From NCBI GenBank assembly GCA_045591315.1, contig JAZNSN010000025.1, forward strand, positions 1 to 24,431: 24,431 bases of DNA, read 5' to 3'. Positions within the stretch are counted from its first letter, which is position 1. The number at the start of each line of letters is the position of its first letter. The notes beneath the pieces were generated by a model. It did no database searches. It was given only the letters and a program-made list of their open reading frames with translations, and was not told the DNA's origin. The translations under genes were made by a program, and so were the position numbers. Positions 14,644-23,759 of the stretch are shown one piece after another. The stretch comes from HGM04593 sp045591315 (GTDB taxonomy: Bacteria; Bacteroidota; Bacteroidia; Bacteroidales; Bacteroidaceae).

Positions 14644-17600
14644 ATGAAACAGATGACAATTGAGCAAAGAGATTTATTTGAGGCACTACACGCCTCAAGA
14701 TTGGATGCAATAAAAGTTTTTAATAGGAGAGAATTTCGAGGTATTTGGAATAGCATCATAGACAAATACCCCGAAGCAGCTCACTTTGTCTATGAACTCC
14801 TGCAAAACGCTGATGATGCAGAAGCAACCGAGGTATTGATAAAGGTGTCTCCGCAAATGATGTATTTTAAACATAACGGCAAGAAACATTTTGATATCAC
14901 CGATGATAATGCGAAGATACCTGGCGATATAAATGCAATTACTGGCATTGGTAATTCCACAAAAGGTGAGGCGCAAAACAAAATTGGAAAATTCGGAGTA
15001 GGCTTCAAGGCCGTGTTTCAATATACCGATGTGCCTGAAATTTATGATGATGTATTCAAATTCAAGATTGAAGAGCATATTGTACCTAAACTATTAGACG
15101 AAGACCACCCTGAACGAAAAGATGGTGAAACGCTATTTGTCTTCCCATTCAAAAATCCAGAAAAGGCTTATGCAGATATTGTCAAGCGTGTAGAAACGCT
15201 AAAAAGTCCTATTCTCTTCCTTGCCAACCTTGAAAATATTAGGATAGAATTAGAAGATAATAATAAAAAAACATATGTTTACGAATACAGCAAGAAGAGG
15301 CTACAAACAAGAAAATACAAAGACGGTATTTTTTTGAATAAATACCTACTGACAAGCCCCAAAAGCTCTAACGAGGTATTGATTTATGGAAAAAACATAG
15401 AGGTAGAAAGTGGCAATGAAACAACAAATCACACTATATATGTCGCTTTCTATTATGATTCCACAAAGAAAGAGATCATAACTGGAAGTAAACAAAATGT
15501 GTTCTGTTTCTTCCCCACAAAGGAAAACTTTAATACTTGCTATATTTGCCACGCTCCATTCCTGCTTACAGACAATCGACAGAACTTAAAGCCTAATGAA
15601 GCGGTAAATGATTTCTTGCTGAAAGAGTTGGCAAAGTTGGCAACCGAAGCTGTACTTCGTTTAAGAAGATATGGCGAGCAAAATCTTATCAACGAGAATA
15701 TTGTAGATATTATACCCGAAAGTTTTACAAGTGGGAAAGGCCGGTGGTATTACGATGAGCAAGAATGGTATTTTATTGATGCTTTTGAGAAAATTGTAGA
15801 AAACGAAGAAATTTTCTTGTCAAGAAATGGTAAGTACTTATCCAAGCAAAACTCATATACAGGCTCGCCAAAAGAGCTTGTGGAATTATTATCACCACAA
15901 CAATTAAAGTTCCTAACAAAAGAGATAGACGATGTGGATTTTCTCAAATGGGAACTTATCAGAAAAATTGAAGATACCGATTTGGTGGAAAATCACTACA
16001 CCTCTGAACGCTTTGCTGAAGATATTACTCCTCATTTTATGATACGACAGGAAGTGAAATGGGTATCAAAAATGTACACATTTCTTAAAGAGTCGGCACG
16101 TAACTTGTGGAATTTCTCGCCCAACGAGACAAAAAAAGAGACAGCCTATAAACCATTCAGAAAAGCACCTATCATCAAATTACAGACAGGAGAATGGGTA
16201 TCTCCTTTTATAAATAATATCATTCCAAATGTATTTCTGCCAATAGGCAATAATAGTTCAAATAAGGAGTATAATTTTATTCACGAACATTATCTTAATG
16301 ATAAGATTTCAGAAAATTTCTTTAAGGAGGATTTGCATATAGGACAACCCGATGAGAAGGACTATATACAGCAGATAATCCTTAAGAAATATAATGAGGG
16401 AAGCGAAGATATAGATGAGAAAGTTCTGTTGTCAGATTTTGATTTCCTGTTAAATTATTATGTAAACCATACCGAAGAAGAAACTGAAAATTTAGTAGAA
16501 TTAGCAAAAGGAAGTATTCTTCTTGCTAATGAAGATTCCGACTTGGCAAAGCCTGAAGATTTGTATCTCGGAACAGAACTTTTAAGGCAATTCATAGGCG
16601 ACCAAAAGGATGAAATTCTTGATGAAGAGTTCTACAAAAGTGTAATAAGCAAGTACAGGAGGTCTGTATTTGTAGAATTCGTCACAAAGCTTGGTGTAGG
16701 AACTATACCAAAAATTCAGAAGAAATCTTATTGGACTATATATAACTTGCCTGAAAAAATAAAAAAACAGATAAGCAATATCGGTGATGTAAGTGAATGG
16801 CGAATATACGATTATGTATTATCAAATTTTGCAGAATGCTTGTCAAAAAGGGTATGGACAAAAGAACTTTCTTTATATATATGGAATGAAGTGTTACCTA
16901 CAATTGTTTTAGAAGATGTTGAGTATATAGAATTGAAATATAGATTGTATAGAAAACATTCATTTTATTCTGCGAATAAAAAATATTTCAGTTCGTTCAA
17001 AGATGAACTGACAAGTGGATTTTGGTTGTATGACATAAACAACGACAGGAACTCTTCCGAAACAATTGTTATTGAAGACTTGCCTATAGAGTATCATAGA
17101 AACGAAGAGATAATCCGTTTCTTGGGTATAAGACAAAGGGAACGTTCAATTATAGAGTTAGGTGCAACGGAAGAGGAACAACAAAAACTTGATTTTGGCA
17201 GAAAGATAAGCCAAGTTGGTGAAGGACTTTCTGAAGACGAAATGCTTGAAGCCATAAAAAAATATAAGGTGGAAAAGCAACAGGCGGAAATACTGGAAAT
17301 TGCGAATATTAATACCGAAGAAGAGAATGAAATATCCGATATCGAGACAATGTTGCAAAAGAAATGGAATAAAAAAGCCAGCAGCAACATTGGCAAACCA
17401 CGGCACTCAACCCCAGCAAATAATACCGAATTTGAAATAACTAACCAGGTCAGCGAGAACGAAAGTTCTGAACCGTTCTTTAATGAAACGGGAAACACTG
17501 CATTTGTAGTTCCTGCAGAAGTAGATAAAAACGACACAAAAAAGGTTGAGAAGAAATTAGAGTCCAAAAATACAGAGGCACAAGAGGCTGCAAAAAAGGC

Positions 17601-19425
17601 AACCGAACAAAAGCAAATATACGAACTGCTAAAAGAGACTCCACAATATACCTTCAAATGGTATAAACTGCTAATGGAGCTGATGCACGCTGACAAGTCC
17701 AATGTAAGTTGCAGGCATTTGCAGATAGATTTCTCCGAAGCAGAATTTATTTGTGAGGATAAGATACTACACTTGTCTAATCCAACTCAACCTGTGCCGT
17801 CTTGGATATTAGATGCAGAAAAAGTATCTATATCTACTTTGGCAGAAACTCCAAAGAAGATTGAAGGTGCTGTGGTGAAATTAGATGATGTCAGCATAGA
17901 CATATCAGTGGAGCCAACAACTGAACTAAAAGAGATATGTAAGGCTGCAAAAAAAGTCAGGATAATAGCAGACAACTCTACCAATATCATAGACTCACTT
18001 GAAACAAGATTCATTCAGCTAGGTTACGAAGATGACTATAATATGAATGAAAATCTTACAGAAGATATTGAGTTTATATATGGTCCTCCGGGAACAGGCA
18101 AGACAACGCGCTTGGTAAAAATGGTATCAGATATTCTGAAGAACTCAAAAGACCAAATGAATATCCTTGTACTGACACCGACGAACAAGGCTGCCGATGT
18201 GGTAGCAGAAAAAATGGTAAACGACAAGATGTGTTACGATTACCTTACACGCTTCGGTGCGACAGAAAGCCTCTTCCTTATAGAAGATGCTGCTGTGGTA
18301 AGTAACAGAGATATGTTCGATATTACACAGCAGAATAAAAACGTTGTAGTTACGACCGCTGCAAGATATGCATACGACTACATACAACCCGACGAAACAT
18401 TCCTATGCGATTTTAATTGGGATTATATCATCATAGATGAGGCATCAATGGTGGATATTGTAACCAGTACTTTTATCCTGCACAAAGGCTGCCCGGCAAA
18501 GTTTATCATATCGGGAGACCCCAAGCAAATACCGCCTGTAGCACAAAATGATATGCCGGACTATAATATTTATGATATGGTTGGGCTGAACGATTTTTCA
18601 GAGGCGGTAAGCAGTTATACAAGATACAATGTTATAACGCTTAAAACACAGCACCGTTCAATACCTGCTATTGGTGATTTGGTAAGCCGGTTTACATACA
18701 ATGGCATTGTAAAAGCAGACCCACAGAGAGCACCACAAAAACCATTGAAGTTAGACAAGATGAATATCAATAATATAAACTTCATTGGGTTTGACATTAT
18801 TGACTTTGATTTAATCAAAGGCTTGACAAGCATTTCAGACTCTGCTTTCCAATTATATAGTGCTATATTTACCTACAAATTTGCAGAATATATAATCAAG
18901 CAAATTTCGGAAAAATATGCAGGGGAAGAGTACTCTATTGGTATTGTAAGCCCATATCGTGCTGAAGCCGATGCGATAAAGCAACTATTGGAAAACCGGC
19001 CAATAAGCACAGAACATTGTAGTGTTACCTGCGGTACTGTTCATAGTTTCCAGGGTGATGAGTGCGATATAATGTTGATTGTACTTAATCCACCTGTGCA
19101 ATGTTCTAAAGGTTCGCACGTAAACAACCCCAATATTATAAATGTTGCTATGAGCCGTGCAAGAGATTATATCTTCTTCATTATGCCACAAGGACAGCCA
19201 AAGGGAATGATTATCAAGGAGCAATTAGGCAAATTGACTCCAAAGGCTGAAAGGGCGATGTTCTTCTGTGGAGATATAGAAGAGATAATGTTCGGTAATC
19301 GAAACCACATTGCATCAAACACCCACGTTACTTGCCATATGCCTGTAAATGTTTATTGCGAAGAAAACGCGAAGTATGAGGTAAGAATGAGCAATGAAGC
19401 ATTGGATATAAAGGTAAATGAATAA
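14644..19425 (+). CDS. Fusion protein: sacsin/HSP90-type GHKL ATPase + SF1 (UPF1-like) helicase; putative defence protein
   Basis: 1593 residues. The N-terminus is a GHKL ATPase: helix with Glu51/Asn55 in FVYELLQNADDAEA (N box), then GIGNSTKG (101-108) and IGKFGVGFKAVF (114-125), the arrangement of sacsin-type and prokaryotic HSP90-like ATPases. The middle (about 200-1120) is unassigned, with a charged coiled-coil-like stretch near 960-1000. The C-terminus is an SF1 helicase: Walker A GPPGTGKT (1147-1154), Walker B IIIDEAS (Asp1265-Glu1266), SGDPKQIPPV (1290-1299), TVHSFQGDE (1465-1473) and NVAMSRAR (1500-1507). All key residues of both ATPases are present. It lies 48 nt before an Mrr-like nuclease gene and is likely co-transcribed with it. 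Inferred role: detection or translocation on foreign nucleic acid, coupled to the nuclease. I cannot match this architecture confidently to a named defence system. Confidence 0.88.
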   Translation: MKQMTIEQRDLFEALHASRLDAIKVFNRREFRGIWNSIIDKYPEAAHFVYELLQNADDAEATEVLIKVSPQMMYFKHNGKKHFDITDDNAKIPGDINAITGIGNSTKGEAQNKIGKFGVGFKAVFQYTDVPEIYDDVFKFKIEEHIVPKLLDEDHPERKDGETLFVFPFKNPEKAYADIVKRVETLKSPILFLANLENIRIELEDNNKKTYVYEYSKKRLQTRKYKDGIFLNKYLLTSPKSSNEVLIYGKNIEVESGNETTNHTIYVAFYYDSTKKEIITGSKQNVFCFFPTKENFNTCYICHAPFLLTDNRQNLKPNEAVNDFLLKELAKLATEAVLRLRRYGEQNLINENIVDIIPESFTSGKGRWYYDEQEWYFIDAFEKIVENEEIFLSRNGKYLSKQNSYTGSPKELVELLSPQQLKFLTKEIDDVDFLKWELIRKIEDTDLVENHYTSERFAEDITPHFMIRQEVKWVSKMYTFLKESARNLWNFSPNETKKETAYKPFRKAPIIKLQTGEWVSPFINNIIPNVFLPIGNNSSNKEYNFIHEHYLNDKISENFFKEDLHIGQPDEKDYIQQIILKKYNEGSEDIDEKVLLSDFDFLLNYYVNHTEEETENLVELAKGSILLANEDSDLAKPEDLYLGTELLRQFIGDQKDEILDEEFYKSVISKYRRSVFVEFVTKLGVGTIPKIQKKSYWTIYNLPEKIKKQISNIGDVSEWRIYDYVLSNFAECLSKRVWTKELSLYIWNEVLPTIVLEDVEYIELKYRLYRKHSFYSANKKYFSSFKDELTSGFWLYDINNDRNSSETIVIEDLPIEYHRNEEIIRFLGIRQRERSIIELGATEEEQQKLDFGRKISQVGEGLSEDEMLEAIKKYKVEKQQAEILEIANINTEEENEISDIETMLQKKWNKKASSNIGKPRHSTPANNTEFEITNQVSENESSEPFFNETGNTAFVVPAEVDKNDTKKVEKKLESKNTEAQEAAKKATEQKQIYELLKETPQYTFKWYKLLMELMHADKSNVSCRHLQIDFSEAEFICEDKILHLSNPTQPVPSWILDAEKVSISTLAETPKKIEGAVVKLDDVSIDISVEPTTELKEICKAAKKVRIIADNSTNIIDSLETRFIQLGYEDDYNMNENLTEDIEFIYGPPGTGKTTRLVKMVSDILKNSKDQMNILVLTPTNKAADVVAEKMVNDKMCYDYLTRFGATESLFLIEDAAVVSNRDMFDITQQNKNVVVTTAARYAYDYIQPDETFLCDFNWDYIIIDEASMVDIVTSTFILHKGCPAKFIISGDPKQIPPVAQNDMPDYNIYDMVGLNDFSEAVSSYTRYNVITLKTQHRSIPAIGDLVSRFTYNGIVKADPQRAPQKPLKLDKMNINNINFIGFDIIDFDLIKGLTSISDSAFQLYSAIFTYKFAEYIIKQISEKYAGEEYSIGIVSPYRAEADAIKQLLENRPISTEHCSVTCGTVHSFQGDECDIMLIVLNPPVQCSKGSHVNNPNIINVAMSRARDYIFFIMPQGQPKGMIIKEQLGKLTPKAERAMFFCGDIEEIMFGNRNHIASNTHVTCHMPVNVYCEENAKYEVRMSNEALDIKVNE

Positions 19426-19473
19426 ATAATCTAAAGCTATAATTTATTCTGTCATATTGATTAAAATATTACA

Positions 19474-20313
19474 ATGAACCCCAATATTGAATACGAAAAA
19501 TTTACTCAAGAAATATATCAAGAGTTGGTTAATGCGGATGTTTTAAAAACAACCAATGTTCAGCACAATATTAAGTTGAAAGGCCGGTCAGGCCAAGAAC
19601 ATCAGATAGATGTTTATTGGGAGTATGAAATTGCAGGGAGCAAACATAAAGTCGCAATAGAATGTAAAAACTATAATAAAACCGTTGCAATAGGAAGAGT
19701 CCGAGATTTCTATGGAGTCTTATGCGATTTGAATAATGTAGCTGGAATAATGGTGACAAAAGTCGGATACCAAAAAGGAGCCAAAGAATATGCATTAGAA
19801 TATGGAATATCACTGAAAGAACTTAGAGTCCCAAATCCAGGCGAAGCAATTATTGGCGAAATAGAACACCATTTTAATATCGCCATTAGACATTGTCTAT
19901 TTCTTGTTGATGAAAATTCTGTAGAAACAGAGAAATTTAGCATAACCAAATACAAACAACTCTTAGATTTAACACGAATTGACAGAACTCCAAAATGGAT
20001 CAATTCAACTCATATTCCTCTAGAACTTGTTGATAGATATATTACAGACTCTAATGGAAACATCACAACAACACTTGAAGAGGTAGAGAAAGAACTCCCT
20101 AAAGATTCAGACTCAGAGATTGTTTTTAAGTATGAAGATGCATATGTAAATACTCGATGGGGAAAGATTAAAGTCAAAGAAATCAAATATGAATATGAAT
20201 ACAAAAATGAAAAGAAAATAATAGCTATTGATGCACAAGGTTTTGTAAAAGCAATTCTTAAAGATGCATTGAATGGAGATGTTAAGTTGATTGCGAATAA
20301 GGAAGTCCGATAA
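19474..20313 (+). CDS. Mrr-like PD-(D/E)XK restriction endonuclease
   Basis: 279 residues. The catalytic core of the Mrr family is clear: QIDVYWE with Asp46, then VAIECKNYNK with Glu63 and Lys65, giving the D...ExK triad. VRDFYGVL and GIMVTKVGYQKGAKEYALEYG follow, as in Mrr-type nucleases. Residues about 120-279 are a separate mixed alpha/beta region that I do not recognise and that may bind DNA or the partner helicase. Mrr-type enzymes cut foreign or modified DNA, and in multi-gene systems the domain is often the effector. Gene order (ATPase-helicase then nuclease, with a terminator after) supports a two-protein system. The enzyme has no methylase partner of its own. Confidence 0.85.
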   Translation: MNPNIEYEKFTQEIYQELVNADVLKTTNVQHNIKLKGRSGQEHQIDVYWEYEIAGSKHKVAIECKNYNKTVAIGRVRDFYGVLCDLNNVAGIMVTKVGYQKGAKEYALEYGISLKELRVPNPGEAIIGEIEHHFNIAIRHCLFLVDENSVETEKFSITKYKQLLDLTRIDRTPKWINSTHIPLELVDRYITDSNGNITTTLEEVEKELPKDSDSEIVFKYEDAYVNTRWGKIKVKEIKYEYEYKNEKKIIAIDAQGFVKAILKDALNGDVKLIANKEVR

Positions 20314-20335
20314 ATCATATATCGGGCTTCTTTAT
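20302..20335 (+). terminator. Terminator after the Mrr-like nuclease
   Basis: GAAGTCCGAT (20302-20311) pairs with ATCGGGCTTC (20321-20330), a 10-bp stem with one G-U pair, and a TTTATTGT tail. The stop codon of the nuclease gene lies inside the hairpin. Confidence 0.8.
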
Positions 20336-20440
20336 TGTAATAAATCACCATACACCTCCTTTAAAAATTGAAATATCTTCAATAAATAGAGAAACTTAAT
20401 AAAATCTTGAGTACAATGATTGCTATTTGAATTAAAACTG

Positions 20441-20448
20441 TATTTTTG
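20441..20448 (+). promoter_or_regulatory. Promoter -7 element for the Type I operon
   Basis: TATTTTTG matches TAnnTTTG and lies 22 bp before the XRE start. A TTG lies about 18 bp upstream (20420-20422). Together with the terminator at 20302-20335 it makes the Type I operon a separate transcription unit. Confidence 0.5.
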
Positions 20449-20470
20449 TAAAAGAATAATAAATTAGCGT

Positions 20471-20686
20471 ATGCAAAATGAAGATTTAAATAGGTTAAAA
20501 GTTGTATTGGTCGAGAAAAAACGAACCAATAAATGGTTAGCCGAACAATTAGGTAAAGACCAAGGTACAGTTTCGAAATGGTGTACTAACACTTGTCAGC
20601 CTGATTTAAAGACTTTTGTCAGGATAGCCCAATTGTTAGACGTGGATATGTCTGAACTTGTCCGTTTTGAAAATGTAGCAAAATAA
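20471..20686 (+). CDS. XRE-family regulator of the Type I operon
   Basis: 71 residues, almost entirely one helix-turn-helix domain (NKWLAEQLGKDQGTVSKW, then LKTFVRIAQLLDVDMSELV). It starts 11 nt before the first hsdM and belongs to the same transcript. Small XRE proteins at this position act as control proteins that time methylase and restriction gene expression, or as general regulators; which applies here is inference. No conserved C-box was identified. Confidence 0.85.
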   Translation: MQNEDLNRLKVVLVEKKRTNKWLAEQLGKDQGTVSKWCTNTCQPDLKTFVRIAQLLDVDMSELVRFENVAK

Positions 20687-20697
20687 GATTTAATTAA

Positions 20698-22227
20698 ATG
20701 GCTAAAAAGAAAAATAAAGTAGAAGAATCTTTGGTTCCCAAGGACGAGAAAGCCCTTAAAATGGAAGGCGTGCAGAATCTGTACAACTTCCTGTTTGAGG
20801 CATGCAACATATTGCGTGGTCCTGTGAGTCAAGATAACTTCAAAGATTATATAACACCTATCCTCTATTTTAAGCGTATATCTGATGTATATGACGAGGA
20901 AACTCAAACTGCACTCGAAGAAAGTGGTGGTGATGAGGAGTATGCATCTTTGCCAGAACAGCATAGATTTGTTATTCCAGATGGTTGCCATTGGTCTGAT
21001 GTTAGAGACCGTTCCGAAAATTTAGGTGCAGCAATCGTAGGTGCCATGAGAGGTATAGAGTTGGCTAATCCGGATACACTATATGGTGTATTGTCGATGT
21101 TCAGCGCACAGAAATGGACCGATAAGAAAAACCTTTCTGATGGTAAGATTCGTGATCTGATAGAACATCTATCCACTCGTCGATTGGGCAACAATGATTA
21201 CCCAGCTGATTTAATGGGTGATGCATATGAGATATTACTAAAGAAATTTGCCGATGACAGTAAGGCTCAAGCTGGAGAGTTCTATACGCCTCGTTCGGTC
21301 GTAAGTTTGCTTGTACGCATTCTCGATCCGAAACCAGGTGAAACTGTCTATGACCCAGCATGTGGTAGTGGCGGTATGCTGATAGAGGCGGTACAGCACA
21401 TGAATCATTCAAGCCTTTGCTGTGGAAGCATATTCGGACAAGAGAAGAATGTTGTCAACTCAGCCATCGCAAAGATGAACTTATTCCTGCATGGTGCCAG
21501 TGATTTTAATATTATGCAAGGCGATACACTTCGTTCGCCCAAGATTTTGCAGAATGGTGAGATTGCTAAATTTGATTGTGTTATAGCTAACCCGCCCTTC
21601 TCACTTGAGAAATGGGGCTCGGTAGAATGGTCTTCAGATAAATATGGTCGCAATGTTTGGGGAACACCTAGCGATTCTTGTGGTGACTATGCTTGGATTC
21701 AGCACATGGTGAAAAGTATGTCATCCGGCAATGGCCGTATGGCAGTTGTTATGCCTCAAGGCGTATTGTTCCGCGGTAATGAAGAGGGACGCATACGTGA
21801 AAAGTTGGTAAAGAGTAACCTTGTTGAAGCCGTAGTAACCTTGGGTGATAAACTCTTCTATGGTACAGGCCTTTCTCCGTGTTTCTTGATATTAAGACGC
21901 TTGAAACCGGCTGCACATAGTGCGCGAGTACTGATGATTGATGGAACAAAGATTCTCACCGTAAAGCGTGCACAGAATATACTTTCTCCTGAAAATGTAG
22001 ACCGCCTTTACGAACTTTACATCAACTACGAAGATGTAGAAGACTTCTCTAAAGTGGTCACTCTTGATGATATTGCAGCTAAGGATTATGACCTATCACC
22101 TAATAAATATGTGGAATATCACAAAGAGGAAATCCGTCCATATGCAGAAGTTCTTGCTGAATTCAAGGCGGCATACGAGGAGGTCGTGATATGTGAAGAA
22201 GAATTTAGAAAACTGTTAAACTTATAA
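20698..22227 (+). CDS. hsdM: Type I DNA methyltransferase subunit HsdM (first copy)
   Basis: 509 residues. The N-terminal helical HsdM domain (NLYNFLFEACNILRG, then YFKRISDVYDEE) is followed by the Rossmann methylase: motif I DPACGSGG (219-226) binds S-adenosylmethionine, and NPPF (298-301) is the adenine-N6 catalytic motif. Both are intact and the length is normal. It methylates adenine in the target set by HsdS and forms part of the restriction complex. It is directly followed, after 4 nt, by a second different hsdM. Confidence 0.93.
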   Translation: MAKKKNKVEESLVPKDEKALKMEGVQNLYNFLFEACNILRGPVSQDNFKDYITPILYFKRISDVYDEETQTALEESGGDEEYASLPEQHRFVIPDGCHWSDVRDRSENLGAAIVGAMRGIELANPDTLYGVLSMFSAQKWTDKKNLSDGKIRDLIEHLSTRRLGNNDYPADLMGDAYEILLKKFADDSKAQAGEFYTPRSVVSLLVRILDPKPGETVYDPACGSGGMLIEAVQHMNHSSLCCGSIFGQEKNVVNSAIAKMNLFLHGASDFNIMQGDTLRSPKILQNGEIAKFDCVIANPPFSLEKWGSVEWSSDKYGRNVWGTPSDSCGDYAWIQHMVKSMSSGNGRMAVVMPQGVLFRGNEEGRIREKLVKSNLVEAVVTLGDKLFYGTGLSPCFLILRRLKPAAHSARVLMIDGTKILTVKRAQNILSPENVDRLYELYINYEDVEDFSKVVTLDDIAAKDYDLSPNKYVEYHKEEIRPYAEVLAEFKAAYEEVVICEEEFRKLLNL

Positions 22228-22231
22228 CCCT

Positions 22232-23758
22232 ATGGAACAACCTGTAAAATATTATAGAAATCCCGATGAGCCTATTTCATTGGAAGACTTGAAATCGTTC
22301 CTATGGGGAGCTGCAACACGCCTTCGTGGTCAGATTGATGCAGCCGGTTATAAGGAATACATCTTCCCTTTGCTGTTTTTCAAACGAATTTCTGATGTGT
22401 ACGATGAGCAGTTTGAAGGCTATGTTTGCGAAGGAGGTATAGAGTATGCCAATGCACAAGCCCAAGAATTGGTAATTCGTATTCCTGATGGTACCCATTG
22501 GCGTGATGTACGTGAGTGTACAGAGAATGTTGGTCAGCGCTTGGTTGAAGCCTTTATTGCTATTGAACAGGCCAATCCAGGCGAGCATTCTGATGGTCGT
22601 GTAATTGGAGGTCTAGAAGGTATCTTTGGTCCAAAAGATGGCTGGACTAACAAGGCAAAGATGCCCGACCATATTATCACTTCTTTGATAGAAGATTTTT
22701 CACGATACAATTTATCGCTTAAAGCATGCCCCGCAGACGAAATGGGACAGGCATACGAGTATCTAGTAGGTAAGTTTGCCGACGATGCTGGTAATACAGC
22801 ACAGGAGTTCTATACCAACCGAACTGTTGTGGACCTTATGGCCGAGATACTTCAGCCACGTCCCGGTGAAAGTATCTATGACCCTACTTGTGGTTCGGGT
22901 GGTATGCTTGTAAAATGTCTTGATTTTCTTCGCAAGAAGGGCGAACCTTGGCAGGGAGTAAAGGTGTTTGGGCAAGAAATCAATGCACTTACCAGCGCCA
23001 TTGCCAGAATGAATCTGTATCTTAACGGCGTAGAAGACTTTTCTATTGTTCGCGAAGATACTTTAGCACATCCCGCATTTGTAGATGGAAGTAGGTTGCG
23101 TAAGTTTGATGTAGTATTGGCTAACCCGCCATATTCCATTAAAACTTGGAATCGTGAGGCTTTTATGAACGACAAATGGGGACGCAATTTCTTGGGAACT
23201 CCACCTCAAGGACGCGCAGACTATGCTTTCTTCCAGCACATCCTTGCATCTATGGATGATAAAACTGGTAGATGTGCAATACTTTTCCCTCATGGTGTTC
23301 TGTTTAGAGATGAAGAACAATCTATGCGTGAGGAGTTAATAAAACTCGATTATCTTGATTGCGTTGTAGGTCTTGGTCCTAATTTATTCTTTAATGCTTC
23401 TATGGAGGCATGTATTATCATATGTCAAAAGAAGAAACCCATAGAGAGAAAAGGAAAGGTTCTTTTTATAGATGCAAAAGATGAGGTTACAAGAAAAAAT
23501 GCAGAAAGTTTCCTTGAAACACATCATATTAATAAAATTGTAAATGCATATAATGCTTATGAAGATTTAAACGGTTTTGCAAAGGTTGTTCAAAATGAAA
23601 ACATTACATCAAATCGTTCATTGATAAGCATCCAAAGTTATGTTGTAAATAATAATGCTGTGCATGATTACAATTTAGATGAGTCAATGGAACAATGGAG
23701 AATTCAATCATCTATGATGCATCGTCAATTAACACAATTCTTAAACATTATCGAATAA
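22232..23758 (+). CDS. hsdM: Type I DNA methyltransferase subunit HsdM (second, divergent copy)
   Basis: 508 residues, similar in layout to the previous gene but clearly diverged. N-terminal domain (LKSFLWGAATRLRGQ, then FFKRISDVYDEQ), motif I DPTCGSGG (217-224), and NPPY (298-301). Both catalytic motifs are intact, so this is not a decayed duplicate. In usual Type I systems one HsdM gene supplies both methylase copies of the M2S complex. Two active, different HsdM genes could give a heterodimer in which each subunit modifies its own half-site or strand, or an asymmetric complex. The next gene, hsdS, starts one base after its stop. Confidence 0.93.
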   Translation: MEQPVKYYRNPDEPISLEDLKSFLWGAATRLRGQIDAAGYKEYIFPLLFFKRISDVYDEQFEGYVCEGGIEYANAQAQELVIRIPDGTHWRDVRECTENVGQRLVEAFIAIEQANPGEHSDGRVIGGLEGIFGPKDGWTNKAKMPDHIITSLIEDFSRYNLSLKACPADEMGQAYEYLVGKFADDAGNTAQEFYTNRTVVDLMAEILQPRPGESIYDPTCGSGGMLVKCLDFLRKKGEPWQGVKVFGQEINALTSAIARMNLYLNGVEDFSIVREDTLAHPAFVDGSRLRKFDVVLANPPYSIKTWNREAFMNDKWGRNFLGTPPQGRADYAFFQHILASMDDKTGRCAILFPHGVLFRDEEQSMREELIKLDYLDCVVGLGPNLFFNASMEACIIICQKKKPIERKGKVLFIDAKDEVTRKNAESFLETHHINKIVNAYNAYEDLNGFAKVVQNENITSNRSLISIQSYVVNNNAVHDYNLDESMEQWRIQSSMMHRQLTQFLNIIE

Positions 23759-23759
23759 T

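Noticed and set aside
17094..17702. 202-codon minus-strand frame within the ATPase-helicase gene
   Set aside because: Ser/Phe-rich shadow of a Glu/Lys-rich coding stretch on the plus strand.
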